From Magicicada septendecula (Eukaryota; Arthropoda; Insecta; Hemiptera; Cicadidae): a stretch of 64,000 bases of DNA. The notes under the pieces are model-generated. The model was not told where the DNA came from and searched no databases. It saw only the letters and a list, made by a program, of their open reading frames with translations. Of this stretch, positions 1-10,025 are shown piece by piece. The stretch lies in contig CM068367.1 in the NCBI GenBank assembly GCA_034769895.1, forward strand, positions 1,311,333,046-1,311,397,045. Direction: 5' to 3'. Position 1 is the stretch's first letter. Each line of letters begins with the position of its first letter. Made by a program: the position numbers and the translations under genes.

Positions 1-2630
1 CTTGTTGATGAGAGGTTTCAGGATGAAATTTTGCGTGAGAGATAAGTGAATGTGATTTTGGTTGTTTTGGTGGAAACTTTGAGATATGGTTATTATAAAG
101 AAAAAATAGATCCATACGTGTTAATGGATCATCGAGTTTACCCTTGGCTAGAATACTTGATTCATATTCGTATTCATAAATACTCATCATCATCATTCAT
201 ATAAACATCTGTGAAATCAGTGAAAATACTCACCATTCTTATAATCAGTGAAACATGCGTAAGGTGATAATATGAAATAATTTTACTTGGAGAAATAGTT
301 AATATTTGAGGAACTGTTCATAATATAAAACCTGCAAGAAATACTTAACAGGTACTTACAAAATATTATATATATGTAGACAGTTTTAAGTAGTGGATGT
401 AAGTAAAGTGTTTTTCACACAAACACACAATTGTACAGTGAAAATGTAATAAGAACTACAATCACACAGTCATGTAGAATAAGAAAAATCATTTGCTAAA
501 TATTATACACAACAGTATTTGGAATGTTACTTGTAACAATAAACGAAGCTTGAGATACATTATTATTAATCCACAGTCACAAAACATGTTTCCCTCCTGT
601 AGTGGGAGGAGAAGGCCCAGACAGGAGTACCGGTATATGGATGAGATAAAAGGAGGAAGAAGGCAAGTGGTGAATTAAGAGATTGTTTTTGGAAGGGAAC
701 AAATTGCAAGCCCATTAGCCTCTGGGTTGAGAAGAAGATAAAGAAGAGATTCACAAACAATTAATCTTGTACTTCAAAATATAATTGTGTAGGTCTGGTT
801 AAGTGAACTCTTATTAAGCGTAAGGAATACTCCATACTTGTAAACTTTGGGACGATGAAAACTGGACTTTGTAGTAAAAGTATAATTTTTTGTATAATAT
901 AAATATATAACAAAAGTAAATGTAATCCTTCTGAAGATCAGGAAACCCTTGAAAAGGCCCTCATAATTGAGGTTGTATGGTGACTAAGAACTTATGTACA
1001 AAAACAAGAATATTAATACTCAGACAATAAAAATAAGAAAATCTGAAGGGATACTTTGATGTATTCCAAGAATGAGCAGAGAATATTTATAGTGTTTATT
1101 CTTACAATATATAAGCTTCTTGGAATAGAAGACTACCAGAAAGACATTAGGTCAAAAATAGAAATATATGTAACAGAAAAGAAATACTCCATTTTAGTCA
1201 CTCGCTTGTTTTTAATAATTACTGCACCTGTTAATTGATCAGTTGAAAGATGTTTATTTTTTCATCTTGATAGCTAAGAGGCCTCTGAACCCCATTATAC
1301 CTATCATATATATTATGAGCCCAATAATACAAATTTGTATTGTTTTGATTTTTGGTTCACAATCTATTACATAAAATGTACAGAAACTGGTAAATGACAT
1401 TAAACGTGCACTCAAAATTCAGTAATAAAAAGGTTGTAACAATTCTGAATTATTAACATTTTTTAATTGATGGATTTGAGCAATGAACTAAAATTAAATA
1501 AATAATTTAATACAATAAATAAATAAACAATTTTAGTTTAAAAAAACGCATAGTCTAAATAAACTAATGTAGTTATTATTCTCAGACTGGATATTAAAAT
1601 TTCTAGAGTTATGTATTTCATACTTCAAAAAATCAATAGTTCTACCGTAGTTATCATTTTGCTACATAGTAAACAATTTTAAAGAATAATTACACAACTA
1701 TTATCTTCATGATATAATTATATTCTCATATAGGATTCCTCTTCCAGTGTCCATTCTGTATTTTGAAATCCTCTTCAATAGACCTAAAGATATCCATTGT
1801 AATATGGGTTAAAGATTATCTGACATGATGCAGTCCACAATGTTGTAATTGTTTTACTAGTCTATCATGACTGGAAAAACAATCACAACACCTCCATGAT
1901 TATAAAAAATAAGAATACTACAATAACAAGAGACTTATGACAAAATTAGCTTTCTCATGGACTCGTATGTAGGATGAACAAAAGTCAAAGTCTATCTGAA
2001 GATAATTGAAGAGATAGAGAAGAATGAAAAACAGATGTTGTAAAGCAGTGTCAGACACTATGGAAAAATTATATATAGCACAATGTACATTTCCAACAAG
2101 AGGAAATATGTAATTTCTCCATTACTAATCCATTACTAAACTTCATCATGAAGTAAAACTGTTTATCTAAGCAACTTGAATGAAGATTCATCTGACTCAA
2201 GTGAGAATCCAGGTCAGAAACAATCTGATAATGGCAGACCAGAAAGAGTAATATTCTAAGGAGGTTATCTTTATCTTCAGCTGGAGGCTGTTTAAACAGT
2301 TCTTCTTGGTGACTCACCACCGTGTATGATCCATTCAGATAGTTACTGTTCGCAATCATATTTTTATACAGTTATGCTACTACAAACCATTCTTGATGTG
2401 CAAAATCGGTGTAGAAGTCATAGCCACAACACCCAGTTGTGCGTAGATAAATACACCAAATAAAGGAAATTATTGAAGAATGACTGGGAAGGGAACTGGC
2501 AGACAAGATATCTTTATGAAATTTATGCGATTACATTCATTTGCATTACTGATGCATTTTATTATTTTTTTGACAATGATTCAAATGTTTTATATAAATA
2601 TTCAAAAGCCAGAAATATTTGAGGAATTGG

Positions 2631-2684
2631 ACTCAACAATTACACTCAACAATTATACTCAACAATTATACTCAGCAATTATAC
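2631..2684. repeat. 15-bp tandem repeat, about 3.6 copies
   Basis: The unit ACTCAACAATTATAC is repeated with one or two substitutions. It lies inside a short plus-strand frame that has no other support as a gene. Confidence 0.8.
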
Positions 2685-2831
2685 AAGAAATTTCTGAGGA
2701 ATTATAAATTAGGGATAATTTAATTAAATAATCATAATACTTGTAAAGCTTATGAAAGGGCCTTTTTTAAGTATACTTGTGGGCAGGTATTAATTTCATA
2801 ACATTGTCTTTTTTTTTAATTTTTATAAGTT

Positions 2832-2880
2832 CATCATCGTCATTGTCATTGTCACCATTGTTGCCGTCTTCATCATCAAT
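2832..2880. repeat. Imperfect CAT/CAN trinucleotide repeat
   Basis: The stretch reads as interrupted CAT, CGT, CCA and CTT triplets within plain AT-rich DNA. It is a degenerate microsatellite with no sign of coding. Confidence 0.6.
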
Positions 2881-3451
2881 TTTAGTATATTATTGGTAAT
2901 ATTTATCAAACATAATTTTCAACAAAATCAGTATAATTTTTCAGGCTAAGTTATATTTTACTAAACTAAATATCTGTGTCCTTTTTTTTACTCACAGACT
3001 GTGACTAATCTAAGAAAAAAGTACACACACACAAAGTTACAGAATCACTAGAAATATATTACAATTTGAATGAGTTTCTAGTATTTTTATACTAGAATTA
3101 TTTAAAACACCTCATGTACAACATTTTATATTCATTAAACACCATGGTGTTTTAAATAGTATTTTTATTGTTTCTGTGTTTTAAATATTGATCATATTTT
3201 TTTACAGATCTCTTTTATTTTAGTAATAGAAATATTATATATATAATGCAACGAATCACAGGATCATGATAGGCGGGGCAAGTCATATATTACACAGACA
3301 ATGGACATTCTTATTATATTCGTAGATGGTTAAGTTTGGTTGTTATCAATTGTATTTAGTAAGGTTATGGGTTTAGTTTAGTAAAACTGTGCATTATTAT
3401 TTATGGTGATTCATGTATTGTGTTAGTGGAAATGTGCGCGCGTGCGCGAGT

Positions 3452-3465
3452 GGGAAACGTTTCCC
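3452..3465. repeat. 14-bp perfect palindrome GGGAAACGTTTCCC
   Basis: A perfect self-complementary site beside a GC-alternating stretch (GTGCGCGCGTGCGCGAG). It is repeated in mirror position at 6863-6876 in the other arm. It could be a protein-binding site; that is inference. Confidence 0.8.
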
Positions 3466-3758
3466 GTGCGGTGCATGAAGTATTATCGTTGTTTTGACAT
3501 TAGCTGAACTGAGACATGTGTATCGCTACAATCCCTATACCTGTCGGACTATTGTTTACGTTCATGTGTATTATTAATATGTAGGCAGCATGCATGAGAT
3601 ACGAGTAGTCTGATTACCGCTATGCATGCTGTTACAAGGTAAATGCACTCTAATGCATGAAAAGTGCATTGTCACTTTTACTAACCATGTGACTTCCATC
3701 CACCAATAGAATGCTGACTGGTGGTTGGAAATTTTCTTATGCCTGTCGTTACACAGGC

Positions 3759-4200
3759 AGTTCTTCTACGCCATCTACCGCGAACGGGTCGTGCACTCCT
3801 TGTACAAGAATTCTACCGCTTGCAAGGTGTTGTAAAGACTATTCGTCGATAGTGAAACGAGAAGGCTCAGAACTGTGTATGTAGTACATCTGCACACAGT
3901 AGTGTTTAAACGCATTACGCGTATAATTAGGTAGTTCTTCTACGCCATCTACCGCGAACGGAACGTGCACTCCTTGTACAAGAATTCTACCGCTTGCAAG
4001 GTGTTGTAAAAACTATTCGTCGTTAGTGAAACGGGAAGACTCAGAACTGTGTGTGTGGTACATTTGCACACACCAGTGTTTTAACGCATTGTGCGAAAAT
4101 TTACAAGCAGTTCTTCACTGCTGCTACCGTGAACGGTACATACAATTCCTTGTACAAGATTATACCGCTTGCAAGGATCTGTTAAGACTTTTCGGGGATA
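3759..4200 (+). repeat. Three ~175-bp direct repeats in left arm
   Basis: Copies start at 3759, 3933 and 4109 (spacing 174 and 176), the third more diverged. Each contains CCTTGTACAAG followed about 10 bp later by CTTGCAAGG, two palindromic blocks that together can form a short hairpin. Similar subterminal repeats serve as transposase-binding sites in long-TIR DNA transposons; that role is inferred here. Confidence 0.85.
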
Positions 4201-4592
4201 GTAACGCGTGTGACGCATAACAATTGATTTTATATCTTTACGCACGATATTAATATTGTAGTATTACGTGTGTAAGAAGTGAGTGTAACTGTTTCACTGT
4301 GCGAGATTTTCCGCAGTGACAGTAGTATAAATTGTTACGCAATAGTTCCATCAAGACGTTTCCGTGCTAGTGCAAGATTTCCTCATAGGGTGGTCTGCTG
4401 ATCGCGGTAGACCTTGATATTCGCGAGAACGCTTGAAGAAGCCGGAGAGGTATAAGCTCAATATACCGTTATTGATTAAACTCACTGTCACCTGAGATAT
4501 TACTTGGTCTTAAACTCTATATAAGTTTTGCGAGTGATAAAATCCGTAGTACCGTTGTGTGTGCGAAGTGTCGGATTCATCGTGGGAATTGC

Positions 4593-4765
4593 AGGACATC
4601 AGCCCAGCTGTTACAGGACATCAGCCCAGCTGTTACAGGACATCAGCCCAGCTGTTACAGGACATCAGCCCAGCTGTTATAGGACATCAGCCCAGCTGTT
4701 ATAGGACCAGCCCAGCTATTACAGGACATCAGCCAAGCTGTTACAGGACGCCAGCCCAGCTGTAA
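4593..4765 (+). repeat. 22-bp tandem array in left arm, about 8 copies
   Basis: Unit AGGACATCAGCCCAGCTGTTAC, given as AGGACATCAGCC plus CAGCTGTTAC. Five copies are regular at 22 bp, one is shortened by 3 bp, and the last are substituted. The unit contains the palindrome CAGCTG. The array creates a 68-codon frame with no other support as a gene. Confidence 0.9.
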
Positions 4766-5019
4766 ACGTTTCTGGTGAAACGTCTGTCATTTGTAAGCCA
4801 CACCTGACGATCCATCTATACCGCAAAGACCGGCCCTTCTCTTCAACAACATCATCGTGGGAGTCTTCTTACGTAACGTATCACGTCTTGCGTATGAACA
4901 TTATTTAACACTTTAAAAGAAGGACTCTATATCAAACATTACATTCTGTACATTTCAAATATACCATATAAACTATAACTTGTGTTTGTACAATAAATAA
5001 TCTTAAACCCTCCAATATA

Positions 5020-5308
5020 GACTTGTAATTTGAAATACACATACTATCATATCCTATGCGCCAATAGTTTAGTAATTTGTGTTGTCGCATAGAGATATTA
5101 TGGCGCTTAGCAACGTAGGGCTTGTAAATAGCGGTAATTTTACGCTATTATATATTTGTCTATGAATATAAAATTTGTTGGAAAAATCCGACGTATAAGT
5201 ATAATTAACGTAATAATTGTATGTGTATTGTTCATATGAAAATCTGAGGATATAATTTTTCAAGTGTGCATATTCTCTTGTATATCATATATGAACAGAT
5301 TTTATCAG
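5020..5308. other. Unpaired spacer of foldback element
   Basis: The 289 bp between the arms are not self-complementary. No gene was seen; the minus-strand frame at 5069-5263 is low-complexity. Confidence 0.7.
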
Positions 5309-5562
5309 TATATTGGAGGGTTTAAGATTATTTATTGTACAAACACAAGTTATAGTTTATATGGTATATTTGAAATGTACAGAATGTAATGTTTGATATA
5401 GAGTCCTTCTTTTAAAGTGTTAAATAATGTTCATACGCAAGACGTGATACGTTACGTAAGAAGACTCCCACGATGATGTTGTTGAAGAGAAGGGCCGGTC
5501 TTTGCGGTATAGATGGATCGTCAGGTGTGGCTTACAAATGACAGACGTTTCACCAGAAACGT

Positions 5563-5735
5563 TTACAGCTGGGCTGGCGTCCTGTAACAGCTTGGCTGAT
5601 GTCCTGTAATAGCTGGGCTGGTCCTATAACAGCTGGGCTGATGTCCTATAACAGCTGGGCTGATGTCCTGTAACAGCTGGGCTGATGTCCTGTAACAGCT
5701 GGGCTGATGTCCTGTAACAGCTGGGCTGATGTCCT
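5563..5735 (-). repeat. 22-bp tandem array in right arm (mirror copy)
   Basis: Exact mirror of 4593-4765, with the same shortened and substituted units. The array was therefore copied whole rather than expanded separately. Confidence 0.9.
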
Positions 5736-6127
5736 GCAATTCCCACGATGAATCCGACACTTCGCACACACAACGGTACTACGGATTTTATCACTCGCAA
5801 AACTTATATAGAGTTTAAGACCAAGTAATATCTCAGGTGACAGTGAGTTTAATCAATAACGGTATATTGAGCTTATACCTCTCCGGCTTCTTCAAGCGTT
5901 CTCGCGAATATCAAGGTCTACCGCGATCAGCAGACCACCCTATGAGGAAATCTTGCACTAGCACGGAAACGTCTTGATGGAACTATTGCGTAACAATTTA
6001 TACTACTGTCACTGCGGAAAATCTCGCACAGTGAAACAGTTACACTCACTTCTTACACACGTAATACTACAATATTAATATCGTGCGTAAAGATATAAAA
6101 TCAATTGTTATGCGTCACACGCGTTAC

Positions 6128-6569
6128 TATCCCCGAAAAGTCTTAACAGATCCTTGCAAGCGGTATAATCTTGTACAAGGAATTGTATGTACCGTTCACG
6201 GTAGCAGCAGTGAAGAACTGCTTGTAAATTTTCGCACAATGCGTTAAAACACTGGTGTGTGCAAATGTACCACACACACAGTTCTGAGTCTTCCCGTTTC
6301 ACTAACGACGAATAGTTTTTACAACACCTTGCAAGCGGTAGAATTCTTGTACAAGGAGTGCACGTTCCGTTCGCGGTAGATGGCGTAGAAGAACTACCTA
6401 ATTATACGCGTAATGCGTTTAAACACTACTGTGTGCAGATGTACTACATACACAGTTCTGAGCCTTCTCGTTTCACTATCGACGAATAGTCTTTACAACA
6501 CCTTGCAAGCGGTAGAATTCTTGTACAAGGAGTGCACGACCCGTTCGCGGTAGATGGCGTAGAAGAACT
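6128..6569 (-). repeat. Three ~175-bp direct repeats in right arm (mirror copy)
   Basis: Mirror of 3759-4200, with copies ending at 6569, 6395 and 6219. Confidence 0.85.
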
Positions 6570-7081
6570 GCCTGTGTAACGACAGGCATAAGAAAATTTC
6601 CAACCACCAGTCAGCATTCTATTGGTGGATGGAAGTCACATGGTTAGTAAAAGTGACAATGCACTTTTCATGCATTAGAGTGCATTTACCTTGTAACAGC
6701 ATGCATAGCGGTAATCAGACTACTCGTATCTCATGCATGCTGCCTACATATTAATAATACACATGAACGTAAACAATAGTCCGACAGGTATAGGGATTGT
6801 AGCGATACACATGTCTCAGTTCAGCTAATGTCAAAACAACGATAATACTTCATGCACCGCACGGGAAACGTTTCCCACTCGCGCACGCGCGCACATTTCC
6901 ACTAACACAATACATGAATCACCATAAATAATAATGCACAGTTTTACTAAACTAAACCCATAACCTTACTAAATACAATTGATAACAACCAAACTTAACC
7001 ATCTACGAATATAATAAGAATGTCCATTGTCTGTGTAATATATGACTTGCCCCGCCTATCATGATCCTGTGATTCGTTGCA

Positions 7082-7112
<31 letters not shown>
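7082..7112. repeat. (TA)n/(CA)n microsatellite
   Basis: Alternating AT followed by CACACACA, at the boundary between the foldback element and the next inverted repeat. PLEs often sit in such AT-rich simple repeats. Confidence 0.9.
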
Positions 7113-7114
<2 letters not shown>

Positions 7115-7147
7115 TATAAACTTTCACTGAGAACTTACTTTATGGTT

Positions 7148-7196
7148 TATTTCCCAAACGTTTCAACGTGGTATACGTCTTCTTCAGTGGGAGTAA
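7148..7196 (-). ncRNA. Hammerhead ribozyme motif (left arm, minus strand)
   Basis: On the minus strand: TCCCA (stem I), core CTGAAGA, a stem-loop ending ACGTT, GAA, ACGT as a minimal stem III, then a T cleavage position and TGGGA closing stem I. Position 7 of the core is free in the family, so CTGAAGA is acceptable. Very short stem III type-I hammerheads are characteristic of PLE ribozymes. Activity is not shown. Confidence 0.6.
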
Positions 7197-7483
7197 ATAC
7201 TGAATGTCTTTACAGAGTAACGGTTATGGACTGTAGGTGTGTATGGTGGGGGTTGATGGTGGGAGGGAATTGGCGCTGGGGTTCAAATTGTGTGTTTCAA
7301 TCAGTGTGTGGAAAAGTATGTGTGATCTACATGGTTATCTCTACATAGTTAGATCACACATACTTTTCGACACACTGATTCAAACACACAATTTGAACCC
7401 CAGCGCCAATTCCCTCCCACCATCAACCCCCACCATCCACACACCTACAGTCCATAACCGTTACTCTGTAAAGACATTCAGTA

Positions 7484-7534
7484 TTTACTCCCACTGAAGA
7501 AGACGTATACCACGTTGAAACGTTTAGGAAATAA
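7484..7534 (+). ncRNA. Hammerhead ribozyme motif (right arm, plus strand)
   Basis: Same core as the left arm in the opposite orientation. The 3' half of stem I reads TAGGA instead of TGGGA, weakening one pair, so this copy is slightly decayed. Confidence 0.55.
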
Positions 7535-7568
7535 ACCATAAAGTAAGTTCATAGTGAAAGTTTATATA

Positions 7569-7585
7569 TATATATATATATATAT
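7569..7585. repeat. TA microsatellite
   Basis: Alternating TA immediately beside the 3' end of the minus-strand PLE. Confidence 0.85.
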
Positions 7586-7990
7586 ATTTCAATCACTTTC
7601 TGCTACAGTCCGTTTCTTGATGTATATAATACTATAATACTTATAACTATTTTACCTCAAGATGTATTTTTTCCTTTAGGGACATGTTTCGGGAGATCCT
7701 GTTCTCCCATCTTCAACCTTCGCCATCTTGCTTCTGGTGCAGTATTTGTGTGTTGGCTTCTGGATGTTATTATGGTGGTTTGTTGGTCTTTGGTCCTTCA
7801 ATGTTGCATTATTGTGTGTGGTTGTGGTATCTGTTTTTGTATTTTGTGTATTTTCGATGTTGAGTGCTTTGAATATTGTGTCATGTTTTGTATTGGTTTG
7901 TATTTGTTCTGGTATTAATTTGTTTTGTGTTTTATGTTTGTAAATCTGTAAATTTTCCCAAATGTTCATTATGGTGCCTTTGTGTGGTAT
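7586..7990 (-). repeat. PLE downstream pseudo-LTR
   Basis: Direct repeat of 10026-10431 (offset 2441 bp). It covers the last ~105 codons of the ORF, the hammerhead motif and the 3' untranslated end. No differences were noticed over most of its length. Confidence 0.85.
7674..7724 (-). ncRNA. PLE hammerhead ribozyme motif overlapping the ORF end
   Basis: Minus strand: AGG, then TTGAAGA, hairpin GGGAGA/TCTCCC, GAA, ACATGT as stem III, cleavage triplet GTC, then CCT pairing back to AGG. The layout is a minimal type-I hammerhead, but the first core base is T where C is invariant (C3). It may be inactive or a weakened variant. It overlaps the last codons of the ORF. Confidence 0.55.
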
Positions 7991-9868
7991 ATGTTTTATT
8001 AGTGTTACATTGCTTATGTCTGGGAATTCATGTCCTGTGTTTATTGCATGTGTGGCTAAATTGGATTTATATATGTTTGGTTTTTTGTATGCATTTAGGT
8101 GTTCAAAATAACGTTTTTTCAGCTGTTTTTTTGTTTGTCCTATATAAAACATATGGTTAGGTATAATGATGTTAGTGGAAGTTGGTTTTCTATATATTGC
8201 ATATTGTATGTGTTTGTTGTATCTTGTGATGGTTATGTCTAAATAGTTGATTTTGTTATGTTTTTCTTTTTCTTCTGTGAATTGTATTTTGGGATGTATG
8301 TTATTGATTTGTTTCAGTATGTTCTCTGCATTTGTGTTTTTGTTATTTGATACATATAGTCCATCATCTACATATCTTATCCATATGCCATCTAGGTCAT
8401 GTGTTTTTATGATATTTTGTATTTTGGTGTCTATATGTTGTAGGAATATTTCTGCTATTATGCTTGATAATGGTGATCCCATTGCTAAACCTTCTTTCTG
8501 TTGATAAATTTTGCTATTAAATTCAAAGTAATTTTGTTTTAGTATTAGTTGGAGACTATTTTTTATTTCGGTTATATATTGTTTGTTTTCATTTTGTTCT
8601 ATAAGTTTGTTTATTATTATGTCAATTGTTTCTTCTACTGGGATATTAGTGTACATGTTTGTTATGTCATATGATGTGAAAAATGTATTTTCATTTATAT
8701 TTATTATTTTTAGTTTGTCTATTAATTCGTATGTATTTTTTATGTTATGATGGTTATTTGTTAGATGGTTATTTTTTAGTTTTTGTGCTATTATTCTTGC
8801 TATTTTGTATGTAGGAGCTTTTTTGAAATTGATTAATGGACGTATTGGGTTGTTTAATTTGTGTATTTTTATTAGGCTGTTCATTTTAGGTGGTTCTGGA
8901 TTATTGTTTATATATATGTCTATGTTTTTATTGTTGAAAATGTTTTTATTTGTTTTTATTAGTTTTATTGTTTGTTTAAGATAGTTTTCTGTTGGGTTTT
9001 TATCTAGTTGTACGCATTTATTATTGTTGATGAAGTCTTCGGTTTTTTTGATGTAGTCTGTTTTATCAATGATTACTGTTGCTTGACTTTTGTCTGCTTT
9101 AGTTATTATTAAATTATTGTTCTTTACTTTATTTTTAATTTCTTTTATTGTTTTATTGTTTTTCTTTTGTTTATCTTTGTTTTTCATTTCGCTAGTGATT
9201 ATTTTTTTAATTATATGTGTTGCTTCTGTTCTTTTTTCTTCTTGTATATTGTCTTTTATTAGGTTAATGGCAAATTCTGTTTCTACTATTAAATTTTCTA
9301 GATTTTTGTTTGCATTTTGGGTTATGTTAGTTTTTGACATATTGTTTAAATATTCTGTTTCTTTTTTGTTAAATTCTGTATTGCTGAGGTTAATGGTTCG
9401 AGGGTAAAATGTGTGTTTATTTTTGTTTTTTTGTTCTTGATTTTTGTTTTGTTGTTTTAATGTGTTAAGTTTTTTGTTGATTGTATAAGTCTTTTTGTTT
9501 TTCTCAAATCTTATTTTATTTTCTATGTTATTGTATTTATTGTTCCAAGTGATTGGATGTAATAAATTTGTTAGCTCTAAGTGTAGTTTGTATATGTCTA
9601 GTGTTATGCTATTTTTCTTACTGTATAATTGATTAATTTCGTTTTGTATCCATAGCCTTTGTGCTTGTTTTATAGTTTTTTGTGCAGTCATATTTTTGTT
9701 GTTTGTGTTTATGTTGATGTATTTAGGTGTTAATTTATGTTTTTGGCATTGTCTATTGAAGTATATGTTTATGTTTGTGTTCATTAGTTGTTTTTTTCGT
9801 GTTTGAAATTTGTTTAACAATTTGGTAATGTGGTTATATGGAATTGTGGTTATGTTGTTTGTGTACAT
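7676..9868 (-). CDS. PLE reverse transcriptase with deleted GIY-YIG region
   Basis: A 730-residue ORF. RT motifs in order: SYDITNMYTN near residue 398 (motif A Asp), GLAMGSPLSS near 460, and YVDDG near 498 with both catalytic Asp residues. The C-terminal part keeps YIGQTKKQLKKRYFEH and the WENLQIYK segment with the likely catalytic Glu of the GIY-YIG nuclease. Compared with copy 2, about 140 residues are missing in frame at residue ~571. The missing part covers the RT-nuclease linker, the CxxCxxC zinc-binding segment and the GIY half of the nuclease motif. The frame is open throughout, but the nuclease should be inactive. Lys/Asn/Ile-rich composition follows the AT-rich DNA. Confidence 0.85.
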   Translation of the reverse strand: MYTNNITTIPYNHITKLLNKFQTRKKQLMNTNINIYFNRQCQKHKLTPKYININTNNKNMTAQKTIKQAQRLWIQNEINQLYSKKNSITLDIYKLHLELTNLLHPITWNNKYNNIENKIRFEKNKKTYTINKKLNTLKQQNKNQEQKNKNKHTFYPRTINLSNTEFNKKETEYLNNMSKTNITQNANKNLENLIVETEFAINLIKDNIQEEKRTEATHIIKKIITSEMKNKDKQKKNNKTIKEIKNKVKNNNLIITKADKSQATVIIDKTDYIKKTEDFINNNKCVQLDKNPTENYLKQTIKLIKTNKNIFNNKNIDIYINNNPEPPKMNSLIKIHKLNNPIRPLINFKKAPTYKIARIIAQKLKNNHLTNNHHNIKNTYELIDKLKIININENTFFTSYDITNMYTNIPVEETIDIIINKLIEQNENKQYITEIKNSLQLILKQNYFEFNSKIYQQKEGLAMGSPLSSIIAEIFLQHIDTKIQNIIKTHDLDGIWIRYVDDGLYVSNNKNTNAENILKQINNIHPKIQFTEEKEKHNKINYLDITITRYNKHIQYAIYRKPTSTNIIIPNHMFYIGQTKKQLKKRYFEHLNAYKKPNIYKSNLATHAINTGHEFPDISNVTLIKHIPHKGTIMNIWENLQIYKHKTQNKLIPEQIQTNTKHDTIFKALNIENTQNTKTDTTTTHNNATLKDQRPTNHHNNIQKPTHKYCTRSKMAKVEDGRTGSPETCP

Positions 9869-10025
9869 GTTAATGTATATTTATGTGAGAGATGATTTGT
9901 TATCTGTTATTTGGTAGTTGATTTCACTTATTTGCTATTCACTTCACTACTTTTGTTTTTGCTTTGTTTTATATCCTCACTTTTCGTTTTTTCACTGTAG
10001 GCTTATTTACCTTGTATGGTTATAT
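9869..10025 (-). other. PLE copy 1 5' untranslated region
   Basis: About 157 bp between the ORF start and the upstream pseudo-LTR. No further feature seen. Confidence 0.6.

Larger units (their letters stand above)
1..3246. other. Anonymous AT-rich DNA, no gene supported
   Basis: No open frame longer than about 100 codons, no recognisable domain and no RNA gene was seen on either strand. A short plus-strand frame at 493-678 ends in an Arg/Gly-rich stretch that faintly resembles the C-terminus of non-LTR retrotransposon proteins, but this is too weak to call. The minus-strand frame at 2069-2359 has no family I recognise. The stretch could be intergenic or intronic. Confidence 0.6.
3247..5019 (+). 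repeat. Left arm of foldback element
   Basis: Reverse complement of 5309-7081. From the outer end inward it holds a 14-bp palindrome (3452), three ~175-bp direct repeats (3759-4200) and a 22-bp tandem array (4593-4765). No protein-coding frame of note. Confidence 0.9.
3247..7081. mobile_element. Giant foldback (inverted-repeat) element
   Basis: Positions x and 10328-x are complementary almost without exception from 3247/7081 inward to 5019/5309. This gives two ~1.77-kb arms around a 289-bp unpaired spacer. Short frames in one arm recur exactly mirrored in the other. The outer ends read TTGCAACGAATC, and both flanks are AT-repeat DNA, so a target duplication cannot be read. No transposase frame is present. 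Long arms with internal tandem repeats fit Foldback/Galileo-like DNA transposons, but the superfamily is not established. An assembly artefact is less likely, because the arms have different outer flanks and enclose a unique spacer. Confidence 0.8.
5309..7081 (-). repeat. Right arm of foldback element
   Basis: Mirror copy of the left arm. No mismatch was noticed in the parts compared, including the mirrored frames and repeats, which suggests recent origin or ongoing gene conversion between the arms. Confidence 0.9.
7113..7568. repeat. Inverted repeat with a hammerhead motif in each arm
   Basis: Arms 7113-7328 and 7351-7568 are complementary around a ~22-bp loop. Each arm carries the same hammerhead-like core near its outer end, in opposite orientations. 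The unit is bounded by TA microsatellites on both sides. Inverted repeats with hammerheads are known derivatives of Penelope-like elements, and one lies next door, so this is probably a non-autonomous PLE-type product. The short frames inside (7142-7348, 7237-7497) are not genes. Confidence 0.75.

Noticed and set aside
493..678. Possible C-terminal remnant of a non-LTR retrotransposon (RRRPRQEYRYMDEIK)
   Set aside because: Similarity is only impressionistic and rests on about 15 residues.
2069..2359. 96-codon minus-strand frame with a GTGAGT-like donor
   Set aside because: No matching acceptor, domain or promoter; too short to support a gene in AT-rich DNA.
4559..4765. 68-codon frame of repeated ISPAVTGHQPSCYRT-like peptides in the foldback arms
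   Set aside because: It is simply the 22-bp tandem array read in frame; no start context or conservation argues for translation.
4593..4765. CRISPR-like array
   Set aside because: Repeats are contiguous with no spacers and the DNA is eukaryotic.
3247..7081. Palindrome as a pure sequencing or assembly artefact
   Set aside because: Template-switch artefacts usually lack a 289-bp unique centre and distinct, sensible flanks; not fully excluded without reads.
7586..7990. True LTRs of an LTR retrotransposon
   Set aside because: The repeat includes the coding end and a hammerhead, and the ORF is a PLE RT with GIY-YIG, so these are PLE pseudo-LTRs.
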